Shown here in pieces: positions 7,701 through 15,393 of a DNA stretch of 64,000 nt. How positions within the stretch are numbered: the first letter of the stretch is position 1; every line of letters begins with the position of its first letter. This DNA comes from Gemmatimonadota bacterium (GTDB lineage Bacteria > Gemmatimonadota > Gemmatimonadetes > Gemmatimonadales > GWC2-71-9): assembly GCA_029262195.1 (NCBI GenBank), contig JAJCZX010000034.1, positions 62,001 to 126,000 of the forward strand, given 5' to 3'. The notes under the pieces were generated by a model. The model was not told the DNA's origin. It did no database searches and saw only the letters and a list, made by a program, of their open reading frames with translations. Position numbers and translations under genes: made by a program.

Positions 7701-8255
7701 CTAGTCGAAGCTGACAGCGGGCACGTTGCGAGCTTCCTCAGACGTAACCTCAAAATACTCCCTGCCCTCAGCGCCGGTGGCCTTGGCGGTCAAAACCTGA
7801 GGGAACCGCCGGATATAGGCATTGTAGTTTCTCACCGCGTCGTTGTAATCCTGGCGAGCTGTGGCGATTCTGTTTTCGGTTCCTTCCAACTGAACCTGAA
7901 GCTCCATGAAATTCTGGTTGGATCGTAATTCCGGGTAGGCTTCGGATATCACCAGAAGTCTTCCCAGCCCCTGCGTCAGGGTTTGGTTTGCTTCTGCCAT
8001 CTGCCCCAGGTCCCCTGACTGAATTGCTCCTCCTAACCGCGATCTTGACTCAGCGATCGAAGTAAAAACTTCCTGTTCCTGGTCGGCGAAACCGCGGACT
8101 GTTGCCACGAGGTTTGGTATCAGGTCAGAACGTCTTTGTAGTTGGACCTCAATCTGACTCTTAAACGCGTTAATTTCTTCGTCATAAGTCTGGATGCGAT
8201 TGTACCCGCACCCGCTCAGCGAAACCAGGGCCAATCCGATTACTAACCTCTTCAT
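7701..8255 (-). CDS. LemA family lipoprotein
   Basis: A 184-residue protein with an N-terminal lipoprotein signal (hydrophobic stretch 4-14, lipobox LSGC with Cys16). The LemA family body follows: GYNRIQTYDEEINAFKSQIE and LQRRSDLIPNLVATVRGFA, then long helices including LRSNQNFMELQVQLEGTENR. LemA proteins have a helical-bundle exterior domain and unknown biochemical role, and are often co-encoded with TPM-domain proteins. This is the last gene of the TPM / nucleotidyltransferase-like / LemA operon, 34 bp after the middle gene. A good ribosome binding site (AGGAG) precedes the ATG. Confidence 0.92.
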   Translation of the reverse strand: MKRLVIGLALVSLSGCGYNRIQTYDEEINAFKSQIEVQLQRRSDLIPNLVATVRGFADQEQEVFTSIAESRSRLGGAIQSGDLGQMAEANQTLTQGLGRLLVISEAYPELRSNQNFMELQVQLEGTENRIATARQDYNDAVRNYNAYIRRFPQVLTAKATGAEGREYFEVTSEEARNVPAVSFD

Positions 8256-8289
8256 ATATTGATCTCCTTCTTAATGAAAACTTTGTTTG

Positions 8290-9003
8290 TCAGGCCTGGT
8301 CGACGTAGCGAGCGAGTTTCTGCATCTCGTCTACGTAGGCGGCAGCGATCGGGTCATCGCTTCGCAGGGCCTTTACGTTGTCGCCTGAAATCTTGTCGAC
8401 AACCCAGCTAAATGCACTCACATCGAGTTCGGCGATCGCAGCCGCCTGTTCAACGAGCCTTGCCGGCTTCCTCTCCGGGTCCTTGCCTTCCAATCGCACA
8501 AGTGCTCGCATTAACACGAAGAAAGTCGACGCAGAATCGATTAGTAGACGGGTTAGCACGCCGCCGTTTTGCGCGTAAGCGGCGTACTGGGACCTTAGTT
8601 GCAACAGCTTGCCCTGCACTTCTCGCTCCAATTCGCGCCGCAGATCGTCCCGCGAGGTGGTAATCCCCTCGAAGGGGTCGGTCCCAGCTACGAGTCTATG
8701 GGCTTCCCTCATATCTTCTATCTCAATGGGGAACACATCGGTGGAAGCTTCCCATTCTGATTGCGAAAAAATCAGCGGTGCAGGATTTCCTTTCTTTACC
8801 CACGCCGCCAGGGACTTTTCTACCGGGCGGATCGCCGCGGTTGACGCGTCTTTGACCACGGCCATCACTGTGACTTCTTGATGAGCAGGCGCGTACCCTC
8901 CTCTAATTGCCGTGCCCAGAAGCAACATCGATTGAAGGTTGTCTCCCAACTCTCCCGCAATCTGTGTAGCTACTTTTTCTGCCTGTTGTAATTTGTCCGC
9001 CAT
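8290..9003 (-). CDS. Putative degenerate nucleotidyltransferase-fold protein
   Basis: A 237-residue cytoplasmic protein. The ATG at 9003 lies 1 bp past the upstream stop, giving MADKLQQAEKVATQIAGELG. A longer frame from 9135 is the shadow of the glycine-rich tail of the TPM gene. The segment SMLLLGTAIRGGYAP...VTVMAVV resembles the helix-turn of polymerase-beta-like nucleotidyltransferases (GSxxRG then D-x-D), but the two metal-binding acidic residues are not evident, so activity is doubtful. The rest is helical with a small C-terminal domain. It is sandwiched between TPM and LemA genes, so a role in the same membrane-associated process is likely. Family assignment is tentative. Confidence 0.55.
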   Translation of the reverse strand: MADKLQQAEKVATQIAGELGDNLQSMLLLGTAIRGGYAPAHQEVTVMAVVKDASTAAIRPVEKSLAAWVKKGNPAPLIFSQSEWEASTDVFPIEIEDMREAHRLVAGTDPFEGITTSRDDLRRELEREVQGKLLQLRSQYAAYAQNGGVLTRLLIDSASTFFVLMRALVRLEGKDPERKPARLVEQAAAIAELDVSAFSWVVDKISGDNVKALRSDDPIAAAYVDEMQKLARYVDQA

Positions 9004-9004
9004 T

Positions 9005-9778
9005 CTAAAAGCTCCCTGAAGAACCGCCGCCACTGAAACCGCCTCCGCCACCAAAACCACCGAATCCACCACCTCCGAAACCGCCTCCGCCGCCACCCCA
9101 TCCACCTCCCCGGTAATGTCCACCGCGGCCACCACCGAGTAACATGCTCAGGAGGATCCACTTGCCTGAGCCGCGCCCGCCGAAAATGAAAAAGATCAGC
9201 AGGAGAATGATCCAGGAGAAATCTATTGGACGTCGCCCCGAGGATCTTGGTCGGGTTGGTTGACTCGCTACCTGTCCGGTAATCGTTACGCCGAATTCTT
9301 CCGCGTACTCACCTGCAAGGAGCTGTATTCCCAGGGCGAGACCCTCCGCGTAACTTCCTGATCTTGTAGAAGCTTCCCCTATCGCATTACGAATTCGCAG
9401 AGTTTCGGCATCGGTGATGAACCCTTCTGCACCGCGGCCGGTGGAAATTGCGAGATCTGCTCGCCCATCTCCGGGCCGTTGCCCCGGTACAAGTAAGAGC
9501 ACCACCCCTGCGTTGCTCGCTCTCGATCCGGCGGTTGTCTGAGATCCGACTCCCCACTGGCGCCCGATGTCTCGGGCCACATCGATTGATTCCCGGCCCT
9601 CAAGGTTCGAAAGAGTAACGACGGCTATTTCGCCGCCGGTTTTTTGCTGGACTTCGGATATGATGGTCGTCATTGCGTTTTCGAGGCGGGAGTCAATCGC
9701 GCCTGCGAAATCGTTGACGTAGCCCTGTGGGGCCGGTACCTGCAGCTGCGCTGCTATGACTAATACGTTGAGTAGCAT
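9005..9778 (-). CDS. TPM-domain membrane protein (YgcG family)
   Basis: A 257-residue protein with an N-terminal hydrophobic leader (1-12), then a TPM domain (about 17-150): GYVNDFAGAIDSRLENAM, then TGGEIAVVTLSNLEG, with acidic residues typical of this phosphatase-like fold. One transmembrane helix lies at about 188-200. The tail (210-257) is almost entirely Gly with Phe and Ser. TPM domains are periplasmic and in photosynthetic organisms help repair photosystem II. In other bacteria they are found with LemA as here. The stop codon is 1 bp from the next start, implying coupled translation. Confidence 0.9.
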   Translation of the reverse strand: MLLNVLVIAAQLQVPAPQGYVNDFAGAIDSRLENAMTTIISEVQQKTGGEIAVVTLSNLEGRESIDVARDIGRQWGVGSQTTAGSRASNAGVVLLLVPGQRPGDGRADLAISTGRGAEGFITDAETLRIRNAIGEASTRSGSYAEGLALGIQLLAGEYAEEFGVTITGQVASQPTRPRSSGRRPIDFSWIILLLIFFIFGGRGSGKWILLSMLLGGGRGGHYRGGGWGGGGGGFGGGGFGGFGGGGGFSGGGSSGSF

Positions 9779-9913
9779 CCCGTAATTATAACCGTCGGTT
9801 GAAGCGGGGTTGTGAAAAGCACGGTTTATGCCTAAAGTTTGTGCCTTTTTGGCAGGGTTGGAGGCTTTCCGGGAACGGAAACGTTCCTTGAGATCAGCCT
9901 TGCCTGCAGAGCG

Positions 9914-10216
9914 TCACGCGGGGGTGTCGGCGAGTGCTTTTTCAGAGTTCTGGCTGGTGAGAACTCTCTCGTGAAAATCCAGACGTTCCTGGAGCTCGAC
10001 TACCTCATCGGTCAACATGCGGTTCTGTTCACTTAACTCGTCGACTGCGGCGGTAATCCGCTCGATTTCAGGGTCGGAGGCTGGCATTCTTCTGGCATTC
10101 AGTCGCATGCGCATCGCGACCAGGAAAAAGGTCCCGAAGGTTGCGATACCGGTTATGGCGATGAGTCCTTCGATTAGTTCTGGATGCATGGGGTTTTCCT
10201 TGCCGTTTGACTTCAT
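9914..10216 (-). CDS. Small single-pass membrane protein with coiled coil
   Basis: A 100-residue protein of no firm family. A transmembrane helix (about 17-35, IAITGIATFGTFFLVAMRM) is followed by a basic patch (RMRLNARRM) and a heptad-rich helix (48-90, VDELSEQNRMLTDEVVEL). The layout recalls PspB- or phage-shock-like envelope proteins, but no diagnostic motif is present. Two starts are possible: ATG 10216 with AGGAG upstream, or ATG 10189 with AAGGA. It is divergent from the PadR gene and shares a 124-bp promoter region with it. Confidence 0.6.
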   Translation of the reverse strand: MKSNGKENPMHPELIEGLIAITGIATFGTFFLVAMRMRLNARRMPASDPEIERITAAVDELSEQNRMLTDEVVELQERLDFHERVLTSQNSEKALADTPA

Positions 10217-10272
10217 CTTCTCCTACGAAACAAAGGGGCGGGAGATTCAGGGTCATTGGAAGCTGGTCGGAA

Positions 10273-10301
10273 CAGTATAGGTACTAAATAGTATAATACT
10301 G
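10273..10301 (+). promoter_or_regulatory. Candidate padR promoter/operator
   Basis: A consensus -10, TATAAT (10292-10297), sits inside the perfect palindrome AGTATAATACT (10290-10300). A wider inverted pair, CAGTAT at 10273-10278 and ATACTG at 10296-10301, encloses it. PadR regulators commonly repress their own promoters at palindromes, so autoregulation is plausible. No convincing -35 was seen. Prediction by eye. Confidence 0.45.
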
Positions 10302-10340
10302 ATCAATACACCAATGCTCAGATCTTAAGGTTCCCCGAAA

Positions 10341-10649
10341 ATGGCTCTTAAACCACGTTGGTTTCACATTCTTCTCGCCCTTTCCGAAAACCCCGCGCAT
10401 GGTTCGGGGATTGTTCGTCACGTACTTGAACAGAGTCAGGGTTCGATGCGTCTCTGGCCGGCAATGCTGTACGGGTCATTGGAAAAGCTCGCCCAGGTCG
10501 GGCTTATCAAAGAACTGCCCGAGAGTCCGGGCGGTGAAAGTGGCAAACGCCGTTACTACGAGATCACAGAAAAGGGTCGGGCGGAATTGAAAAGGGAAGC
10601 CGAACATCTTGCCAACCTCGCGGCCATGGTGCGCGCTAGAATCGGGTAA
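10341..10649 (+). CDS. PadR-family transcriptional regulator
   Basis: A 102-residue winged-helix regulator containing only the PadR DNA-binding domain: HILLALSENPAHGSGIVRHV, then LWPAMLYGSLEKLAQVGLI, then RRYYEITEKGRAELKRE. PadR proteins repress target operons until a ligand binds. This one shares its stop base with the start of the ADOP permease (TAATG), so it almost certainly controls or is co-transcribed with that transporter. PadR plus ADOP is a recurrent pair in Acidobacteriota and Gemmatimonadota. Confidence 0.92.
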   Translation: MALKPRWFHILLALSENPAHGSGIVRHVLEQSQGSMRLWPAMLYGSLEKLAQVGLIKELPESPGGESGKRRYYEITEKGRAELKREAEHLANLAAMVRARIG

Positions 10650-13345
10650 TGGCTCGGGACTTCTCTCGCTCGTTAGCGGCCTATAGTCTGTTGCTCCGAG
10701 TACTGCCACTTCACTTTCGCAATCATCACGGCTGCGAAATGGTTACCGTCTTCTCCGAAGCTCTCGAAGCGGCGGGAGGTTCGTTTGTCGGGGTCACAAC
10801 GGCATGGATAGCAGCAGTGCGAGACATCTTGCATGCCGCAGTATATACCAGAACATTGCGGCCGTCAGGTCGCGAACCAAACAGGAAAGACACCCCTTCC
10901 ATGTTCTCTTTAATTATTCGAGATATCCGTATTGCTCTTCGTTCCCTGCGCAAAGCGCCGGGTTTTTCCTTCGTTGCTGTTACCACTATTGGGCTGGGTA
11001 TTGGAGCGACGACGCTAGTTTTCAGCGCCGTGTTTGGTGTTCTCCTGAACCCGTTGCCCTATCGTGACTCGGATCGTCTAGTCAACGTCTGGAACGACCT
11101 AGTCAATGAAAATCAGTATCTCCCAGCCGTAAGTCCCGCTGACTTCAGGGACTACCAGGAAATGAGCCAGACCTTTGAACAGTTTGCCGCAGCATCGGGC
11201 GCGGGTCAGGTTGGCCTGTCTGGCGTTCTGACAGGTGACGGACCTCCGCAGTTGGTCGACTTATCCCCGGTAACCCATAATTTCTTCAGCCTATTAGGTG
11301 TCGACCCGATTCTGGGTCGCAACTTTACCGAAGAGGAAGAGCAGTTTAACGGCCCTCGCGTTACTATGATCAGCCACCAACTGTGGCAGTCCCGCTTCGG
11401 TTCTGACGGAGATATCATCGGGCGGAGTATCGACATTGACGGCAATCCGTTTGAGGTGGTGGGGGTTTTGCCACGCGGGTTTGAACTTCTTCTTCCAGCG
11501 GAGGCGTTCCTTGTCAAGCCGTCGGACGTATGGGTGCCCCTGCAGATTGATTATTCCCAGGTACCACCTCGCAACTGGACCTACTTTACGGTTCTTGGCA
11601 AACTGCGCCCGGGAGTGGGATTGGAGGAGGCGCAAGTTGAGATGAATGCCATTGCCGATCGCCTGACTGAATTGCACGCGGAGCACCAGGGTTCGGGGAT
11701 GAAAATCCGCCTGGTGCCGTTCCAGAGTGATATCGTAAAAGAAGCGCGACCGGTTTTGTTGACATTATTCGGGGCTGTTGGGTTTGTGTTATTGATCGCA
11801 TGCACTAACGTGGCCCACCTGATGCTTTTGCGGGGAGGGACTCGCGAACGGGAGATGGCAGTTCGCATTGCGCTGGGGGCGGGCCGGGGCAGTATGGCTC
11901 GTCAAATTATGACTGAGAGCATGGTGGTGAGCGTGGCCGGGACAGCGTTAGGTCTGATCCTCTCGTGGGTGGGCTTAAGCTTTTTAGTGGCGTTTCAAGC
12001 TCAAGACATTCCCAGGCTAGCAGAATTGTCTCTGAACACTCCGGTGTTGTTGTTTGCTGTTTTCGCCGCGGTTGCAACGGCGTTGGTTTTTGGCTTTGCT
12101 CCGGCAGTCCAGGCCTCTCGTAGCGATGTGAATTCTCTCATCAAAGAAGGTGGCCGCACTGGCCAATCGCGCGGTGCGGCTCGGTTGCGCCAGGCCCTGG
12201 TGATAGGTGAAATAGCGCTTAGCATGGTTCTGTTGGTTGGTACAGGTCTTATGCTCAAGAGTTTTTCGTCGCTAAGCGACGTACGCCCCGGCTTCGACTC
12301 GGAGGGAGTTCTCACCTTTTCGGTTTCGCTGCCCCGCGGCCGCTACGATCGACGTGCCGCAGCCGCCTTTTTCACCGAATTGGAATCCAATTTGGCTTCG
12401 GTTCCGGGCGTCGTCAGTGCCGGCAGTATTTCTCAACTTCCGCTTACCGGGAGCGGTTCGCTCTGGCCGTACGCCTATGACGCCGCCACGTCGGAGGAGT
12501 TCAATCTGAGTGCTGATGGGCGGGTTGTGTCGAACGGGTTTTTCGAGTCTCTGGGGATCCGAATTGTGGACGGACGCAGTTTTGCTGCTCAGGATGCATC
12601 TTCAAACGCTCCCCTGGTGATCATTGAGGAGATGCTGGCTCAACGGGCGTGGCCCGGTGAAAGCGCGGTCGGAAAGCAGTTGGAGCTTGGTGGACGCGGA
12701 AATTTTGCGACCGTTATTGGCGTTGCTGAGCATTCAAGGATCTACGACCTCAAGGAAGACATCAGGGAGCAGGTCTTCGTGTCTGTCGGACAACGTCCTC
12801 CGATGGGAATGAAATTCACGCTCAAGACAGCTGGAATTGACGCCCTTTCGATAACGGGCCTCGTGAGGGATGAAGTGTGGGCAATTGACGACGCTCTCCC
12901 GGTCACTGATATGCGTCTTATGAGCGATTATGTTGATGACGCTCTCGCCCCCACCCGCCTGGCGATGATTCTTATGTCCGGTTTCGGGGGCCTGGCACTT
13001 CTGCTGGCTTCGATAGGGATCTACGGCGTTATTTCCTATTCGGTCGATATCCGAAAACGTGAATTCGGAGTGCGAGTGGCTCTGGGTGAGAACCCGGAGG
13101 GGTTGCTGCGCTCGGTGTTGAGCAGGAGCTTCCGGATGGTCATTTTGAGTTTGGTTCTTGGTGTGCTGGCCTCTATCGCTTTGGCTCGCTTTGTCGAAGG
13201 CCTTCTTTTTGGCGTCGGCGCGGCTGACCCGGCCAACTTCTTGGTTTTCGGGGGGGTTCTCTTTGTTTCGGCGATGGCGGCATCTTTCGTCCCCGCCAGG
13301 CGAGCTATGCGGGCTAACCCCGTCGACGTTTTGCGCTCGGAGTAG
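10649..13345 (+). CDS. ADOP-type duplicated ABC permease (MacB/FtsX-like)
   Basis: An 898-residue permease. About 85 N-terminal residues form a soluble helical segment typical of ADOP proteins (LLRVLPLHFRNHHGCEM). Then come two MacB-like units, each with transmembrane helix, periplasmic domain and a three-helix FtsX module. The first helix is about 106-131 (AVTTIGLGIGATTLVF), FtsX modules are near 370-490 and 770-890, and the C-terminus is VPARRAMRANPVDVLRSE. No ATPase gene is adjacent, as usual for these orphan permeases. The family is inferred to act in export or mechanotransmission, and the substrate is unknown. Translation is coupled to padR by a one-base overlap. Confidence 0.92.
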   Translation: MARDFSRSLAAYSLLLRVLPLHFRNHHGCEMVTVFSEALEAAGGSFVGVTTAWIAAVRDILHAAVYTRTLRPSGREPNRKDTPSMFSLIIRDIRIALRSLRKAPGFSFVAVTTIGLGIGATTLVFSAVFGVLLNPLPYRDSDRLVNVWNDLVNENQYLPAVSPADFRDYQEMSQTFEQFAAASGAGQVGLSGVLTGDGPPQLVDLSPVTHNFFSLLGVDPILGRNFTEEEEQFNGPRVTMISHQLWQSRFGSDGDIIGRSIDIDGNPFEVVGVLPRGFELLLPAEAFLVKPSDVWVPLQIDYSQVPPRNWTYFTVLGKLRPGVGLEEAQVEMNAIADRLTELHAEHQGSGMKIRLVPFQSDIVKEARPVLLTLFGAVGFVLLIACTNVAHLMLLRGGTREREMAVRIALGAGRGSMARQIMTESMVVSVAGTALGLILSWVGLSFLVAFQAQDIPRLAELSLNTPVLLFAVFAAVATALVFGFAPAVQASRSDVNSLIKEGGRTGQSRGAARLRQALVIGEIALSMVLLVGTGLMLKSFSSLSDVRPGFDSEGVLTFSVSLPRGRYDRRAAAAFFTELESNLASVPGVVSAGSISQLPLTGSGSLWPYAYDAATSEEFNLSADGRVVSNGFFESLGIRIVDGRSFAAQDASSNAPLVIIEEMLAQRAWPGESAVGKQLELGGRGNFATVIGVAEHSRIYDLKEDIREQVFVSVGQRPPMGMKFTLKTAGIDALSITGLVRDEVWAIDDALPVTDMRLMSDYVDDALAPTRLAMILMSGFGGLALLLASIGIYGVISYSVDIRKREFGVRVALGENPEGLLRSVLSRSFRMVILSLVLGVLASIALARFVEGLLFGVGAADPANFLVFGGVLFVSAMAASFVPARRAMRANPVDVLRSE

Positions 13346-13410
13346 TTTGTCTTCCAGGTGGGCGGAAAGCCTTCCCCACCAGAACGGCTGCATTCGGTTA
13401 AATTGGTCTA

Positions 13411-14010
13411 ATGGGGCCCAAGCGACCGAGCAAATTCATTACCGGCGAAGCCGGCGATCGCCGCGAATTTTTTGGCGAGACGCTAGGACACCTTGCCAGG
13501 GAGGTGGCCCAGCGGGCCGAGAAAAAGGTTGCCCCTGTCAAATACCAACGACCCCCTGGCGCTATCGACGAAGTATCATTTCTAGCCACCTGTACCCGTT
13601 GTGATCTTTGTGTCGATGTTTGTCCGGTAGGCGCGATTGTAAAGGTTCCCCGTAGCGGAGGGTTGGCAGCAGGTACGCCGACGATGCGTCTCGAAATACA
13701 GCCCTGCGTAGCGTGTCCCGATATGCCTTGTGCTCAGGCGTGCACGCCTCGCGCTCTGGTGACTCCGCCGGATCTCTGGTCGAGTTTTCGGCTGGCGCGT
13801 TTGGTACTCGATTCAGACCGATGCATTACATTCGATGGCACCACGTGTGGTGTTTGCGTCACCGTTTGTCCAATTGGTAAAGACGCGATCGAGTCGGATG
13901 CGGGTGGCCGACCCGTTCTTAAGGAAGAAGGGTGTGTCGGGTGCGGTGAATGCGTGAAAGCGTGTGTAACTACACCATCTTCCCTGAAATTGATAAGCGA
14001 GGAGAGCTGA
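13411..14010 (+). CDS. NapG/MauM-like ferredoxin with four [4Fe-4S] clusters
   Basis: A 199-residue iron-sulfur protein with 16 cysteines in four groups: 61/64/67/71 (CTRCDLCVDVCP), 99/102/107/111, 138/146/149/153 and 175/178/181/185 (CVGCGECVKAC). Each set can ligate one [4Fe-4S] cluster, as in NapG and MauM. The N-terminus has RREFFGETLGHLAR but no clear Tat signal or hydrophobic stretch, so it looks cytoplasmic. No nap, dms or other redox partner is adjacent. Its stop overlaps the next start, linking it to a cupin and a sugar nucleotidyltransferase. Confidence 0.85.
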   Translation: MGPKRPSKFITGEAGDRREFFGETLGHLAREVAQRAEKKVAPVKYQRPPGAIDEVSFLATCTRCDLCVDVCPVGAIVKVPRSGGLAAGTPTMRLEIQPCVACPDMPCAQACTPRALVTPPDLWSSFRLARLVLDSDRCITFDGTTCGVCVTVCPIGKDAIESDAGGRPVLKEEGCVGCGECVKACVTTPSSLKLISEES

Positions 14011-14360
14011 TGGAATCGGTGCCGTACCGGGTAGAGAAACCCTGGGGTTACGAGTTGATCTGGGCGCGGACGGATAGGTATGTAGGAAAAATCCTTCACA
14101 TTGAGCCGGGACATGTATTGAGTCTGCAGTACCATGAGAAAAAGGATGAAACGATCCACGTCCTGAACGGTGAAATCATCTTTCGGATTCAGGAAGACGG
14201 CGAACTCAAAGAACGTAAAATGGTCGAAGGCGAGAGCTACCACATTGTACCTCACACCGTGCATCAAATGGAAGCCGTGGTGCCGTCGGATCTTCTCGAG
14301 GCCTCAACGCCTGAGTTGGACGATGTGGTGCGCCTCGAAGATCGATACGGGAGAAAATAG
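14010..14360 (+). CDS. Cupin protein (mannose-6-phosphate isomerase type II-like)
   Basis: A 116-residue single-domain cupin. The ATG at 14010 overlaps the upstream TGA and gives MESVPYRVEKPWGYELIWA, the usual start of the family (KPWGYE). Metal ligands are likely His42, Glu47 and His82 in LQYHEKKDETIHVLNGE and HIVPHTVHQME. Close relatives are the cupin half of phosphomannose isomerase/GDP-mannose pyrophosphorylase and stand-alone cupins beside sugar nucleotidyltransferases. A nucleotidyltransferase gene follows 3 bp later, so a role in activated-sugar synthesis is likely, with substrate unknown. Confidence 0.82.
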   Translation: MESVPYRVEKPWGYELIWARTDRYVGKILHIEPGHVLSLQYHEKKDETIHVLNGEIIFRIQEDGELKERKMVEGESYHIVPHTVHQMEAVVPSDLLEASTPELDDVVRLEDRYGRK

Positions 14361-14363
14361 GAA

Positions 14364-15347
14364 ATGAAGTTGATAGTACCCCTGGCCGGTAAAGGATCCA
14401 GGTTGCGACCGGTCACGAATGAAGTTCCCAAACCGTTGGTCAGTGTAGCTGGAAAACCGGTTCTGGATTATGTAATGGACATCGTCGCTGACCTGGACAT
14501 CGAAGAATTGGTGGTAATCACCGGCCACCTCAAGGAAGATGTCGAGGCTTATATCACGTCCAACTTTGATGTGCCTGCTCGGTTCATAGAACAGAAAGTA
14601 CAGGACGGCACCGCGGGGGCGATTGATCTCGCCCGGCCGTACGTTGATGGACCTGTATTGATAATTTTTGTGGATACGATTTTTGACGCGGATCTATCTG
14701 TCGTCGATACGGTCGATGCGGATGGCATTATTTGGGCCAAAGAGGTCGAGGATTACCAGCGATTTGGTGTGATCGTAACGGACGAAGACGGCTACATGGA
14801 GCGTATCGTGGAGAAGCCTTCAGAACCCGTTTCTAAGCTGGCCAATATCGGAGTTTACTACATCAGGGACTATGGGGCCCTCTTTGACGGGATAAAATGG
14901 ACGCTCCAGCAACCGGCCAACCAGGGCGAGTACTTTTTGACCGATGCGTTTCAGCACATGATCGACAACGGTCGCAAAATAAAAACTGCGGAAGTCACCG
15001 GTTGGTACGATTGCGGTAAACTCGGCACTACCCTGGAAACCAATGCCCATCTTTTGGAAAACGGTGGTCGTGCGTCGGTGCCTGAAGTGGGAGATTCGGT
15101 AACGATCGTCGGGCCCGTCAGAATAGCTGATGATGCCAGGCTTGAAAACTGCACGGTTGGTCCTCATGTGACAGTCGATTCAGGAGCGACGATCATCGAT
15201 GGAACGGTCGTGAACTCGATTGTTGGTAAGGGCGCGATCATCAGAGGGGCCAGTGTTGAGAACTCGCTGTTGGGCGAGGGGGCTGAGGTGACCGACGATG
15301 CTTCGGGGATGATTTTTACTCGAACTGAATCGCTACTGGCTCCCTGA
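14364..15347 (+). CDS. Sugar-1-phosphate nucleotidyltransferase
   Basis: A 327-residue protein with an N-terminal nucleotidyltransferase domain. The signature LAGKGSRLRPVTNEVPKPL spans residues 7-25, with Lys24 as the probable phosphate-binding lysine. The catalytic region includes DGTAGAIDLARPYV and FVDTIFDADL. Residues 235-320 form a short left-handed beta-helix (ATIIDGTVVNSIVGKGAIIRG). It resembles glucose-1-phosphate thymidylyl- or uridylyltransferases of the long type, but sugar and nucleotide cannot be assigned. It follows the cupin gene by 3 bp and probably forms one unit with it. Confidence 0.87.
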   Translation: MKLIVPLAGKGSRLRPVTNEVPKPLVSVAGKPVLDYVMDIVADLDIEELVVITGHLKEDVEAYITSNFDVPARFIEQKVQDGTAGAIDLARPYVDGPVLIIFVDTIFDADLSVVDTVDADGIIWAKEVEDYQRFGVIVTDEDGYMERIVEKPSEPVSKLANIGVYYIRDYGALFDGIKWTLQQPANQGEYFLTDAFQHMIDNGRKIKTAEVTGWYDCGKLGTTLETNAHLLENGGRASVPEVGDSVTIVGPVRIADDARLENCTVGPHVTVDSGATIIDGTVVNSIVGKGAIIRGASVENSLLGEGAEVTDDASGMIFTRTESLLAP

Positions 15348-15393
15348 CCGGTGATAGCTTGACTGGTTTCGACGTGGGTGGCACACTACGGAT

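Noticed and set aside
9004-9135. N-terminal extension of the nucleotidyltransferase-like protein (start at 9135)
   Set aside because: The extra Val/Ala/Glu-rich residues are the TPM glycine-rich tail read in another frame; ATG 9003 fits the gap to the TPM stop.
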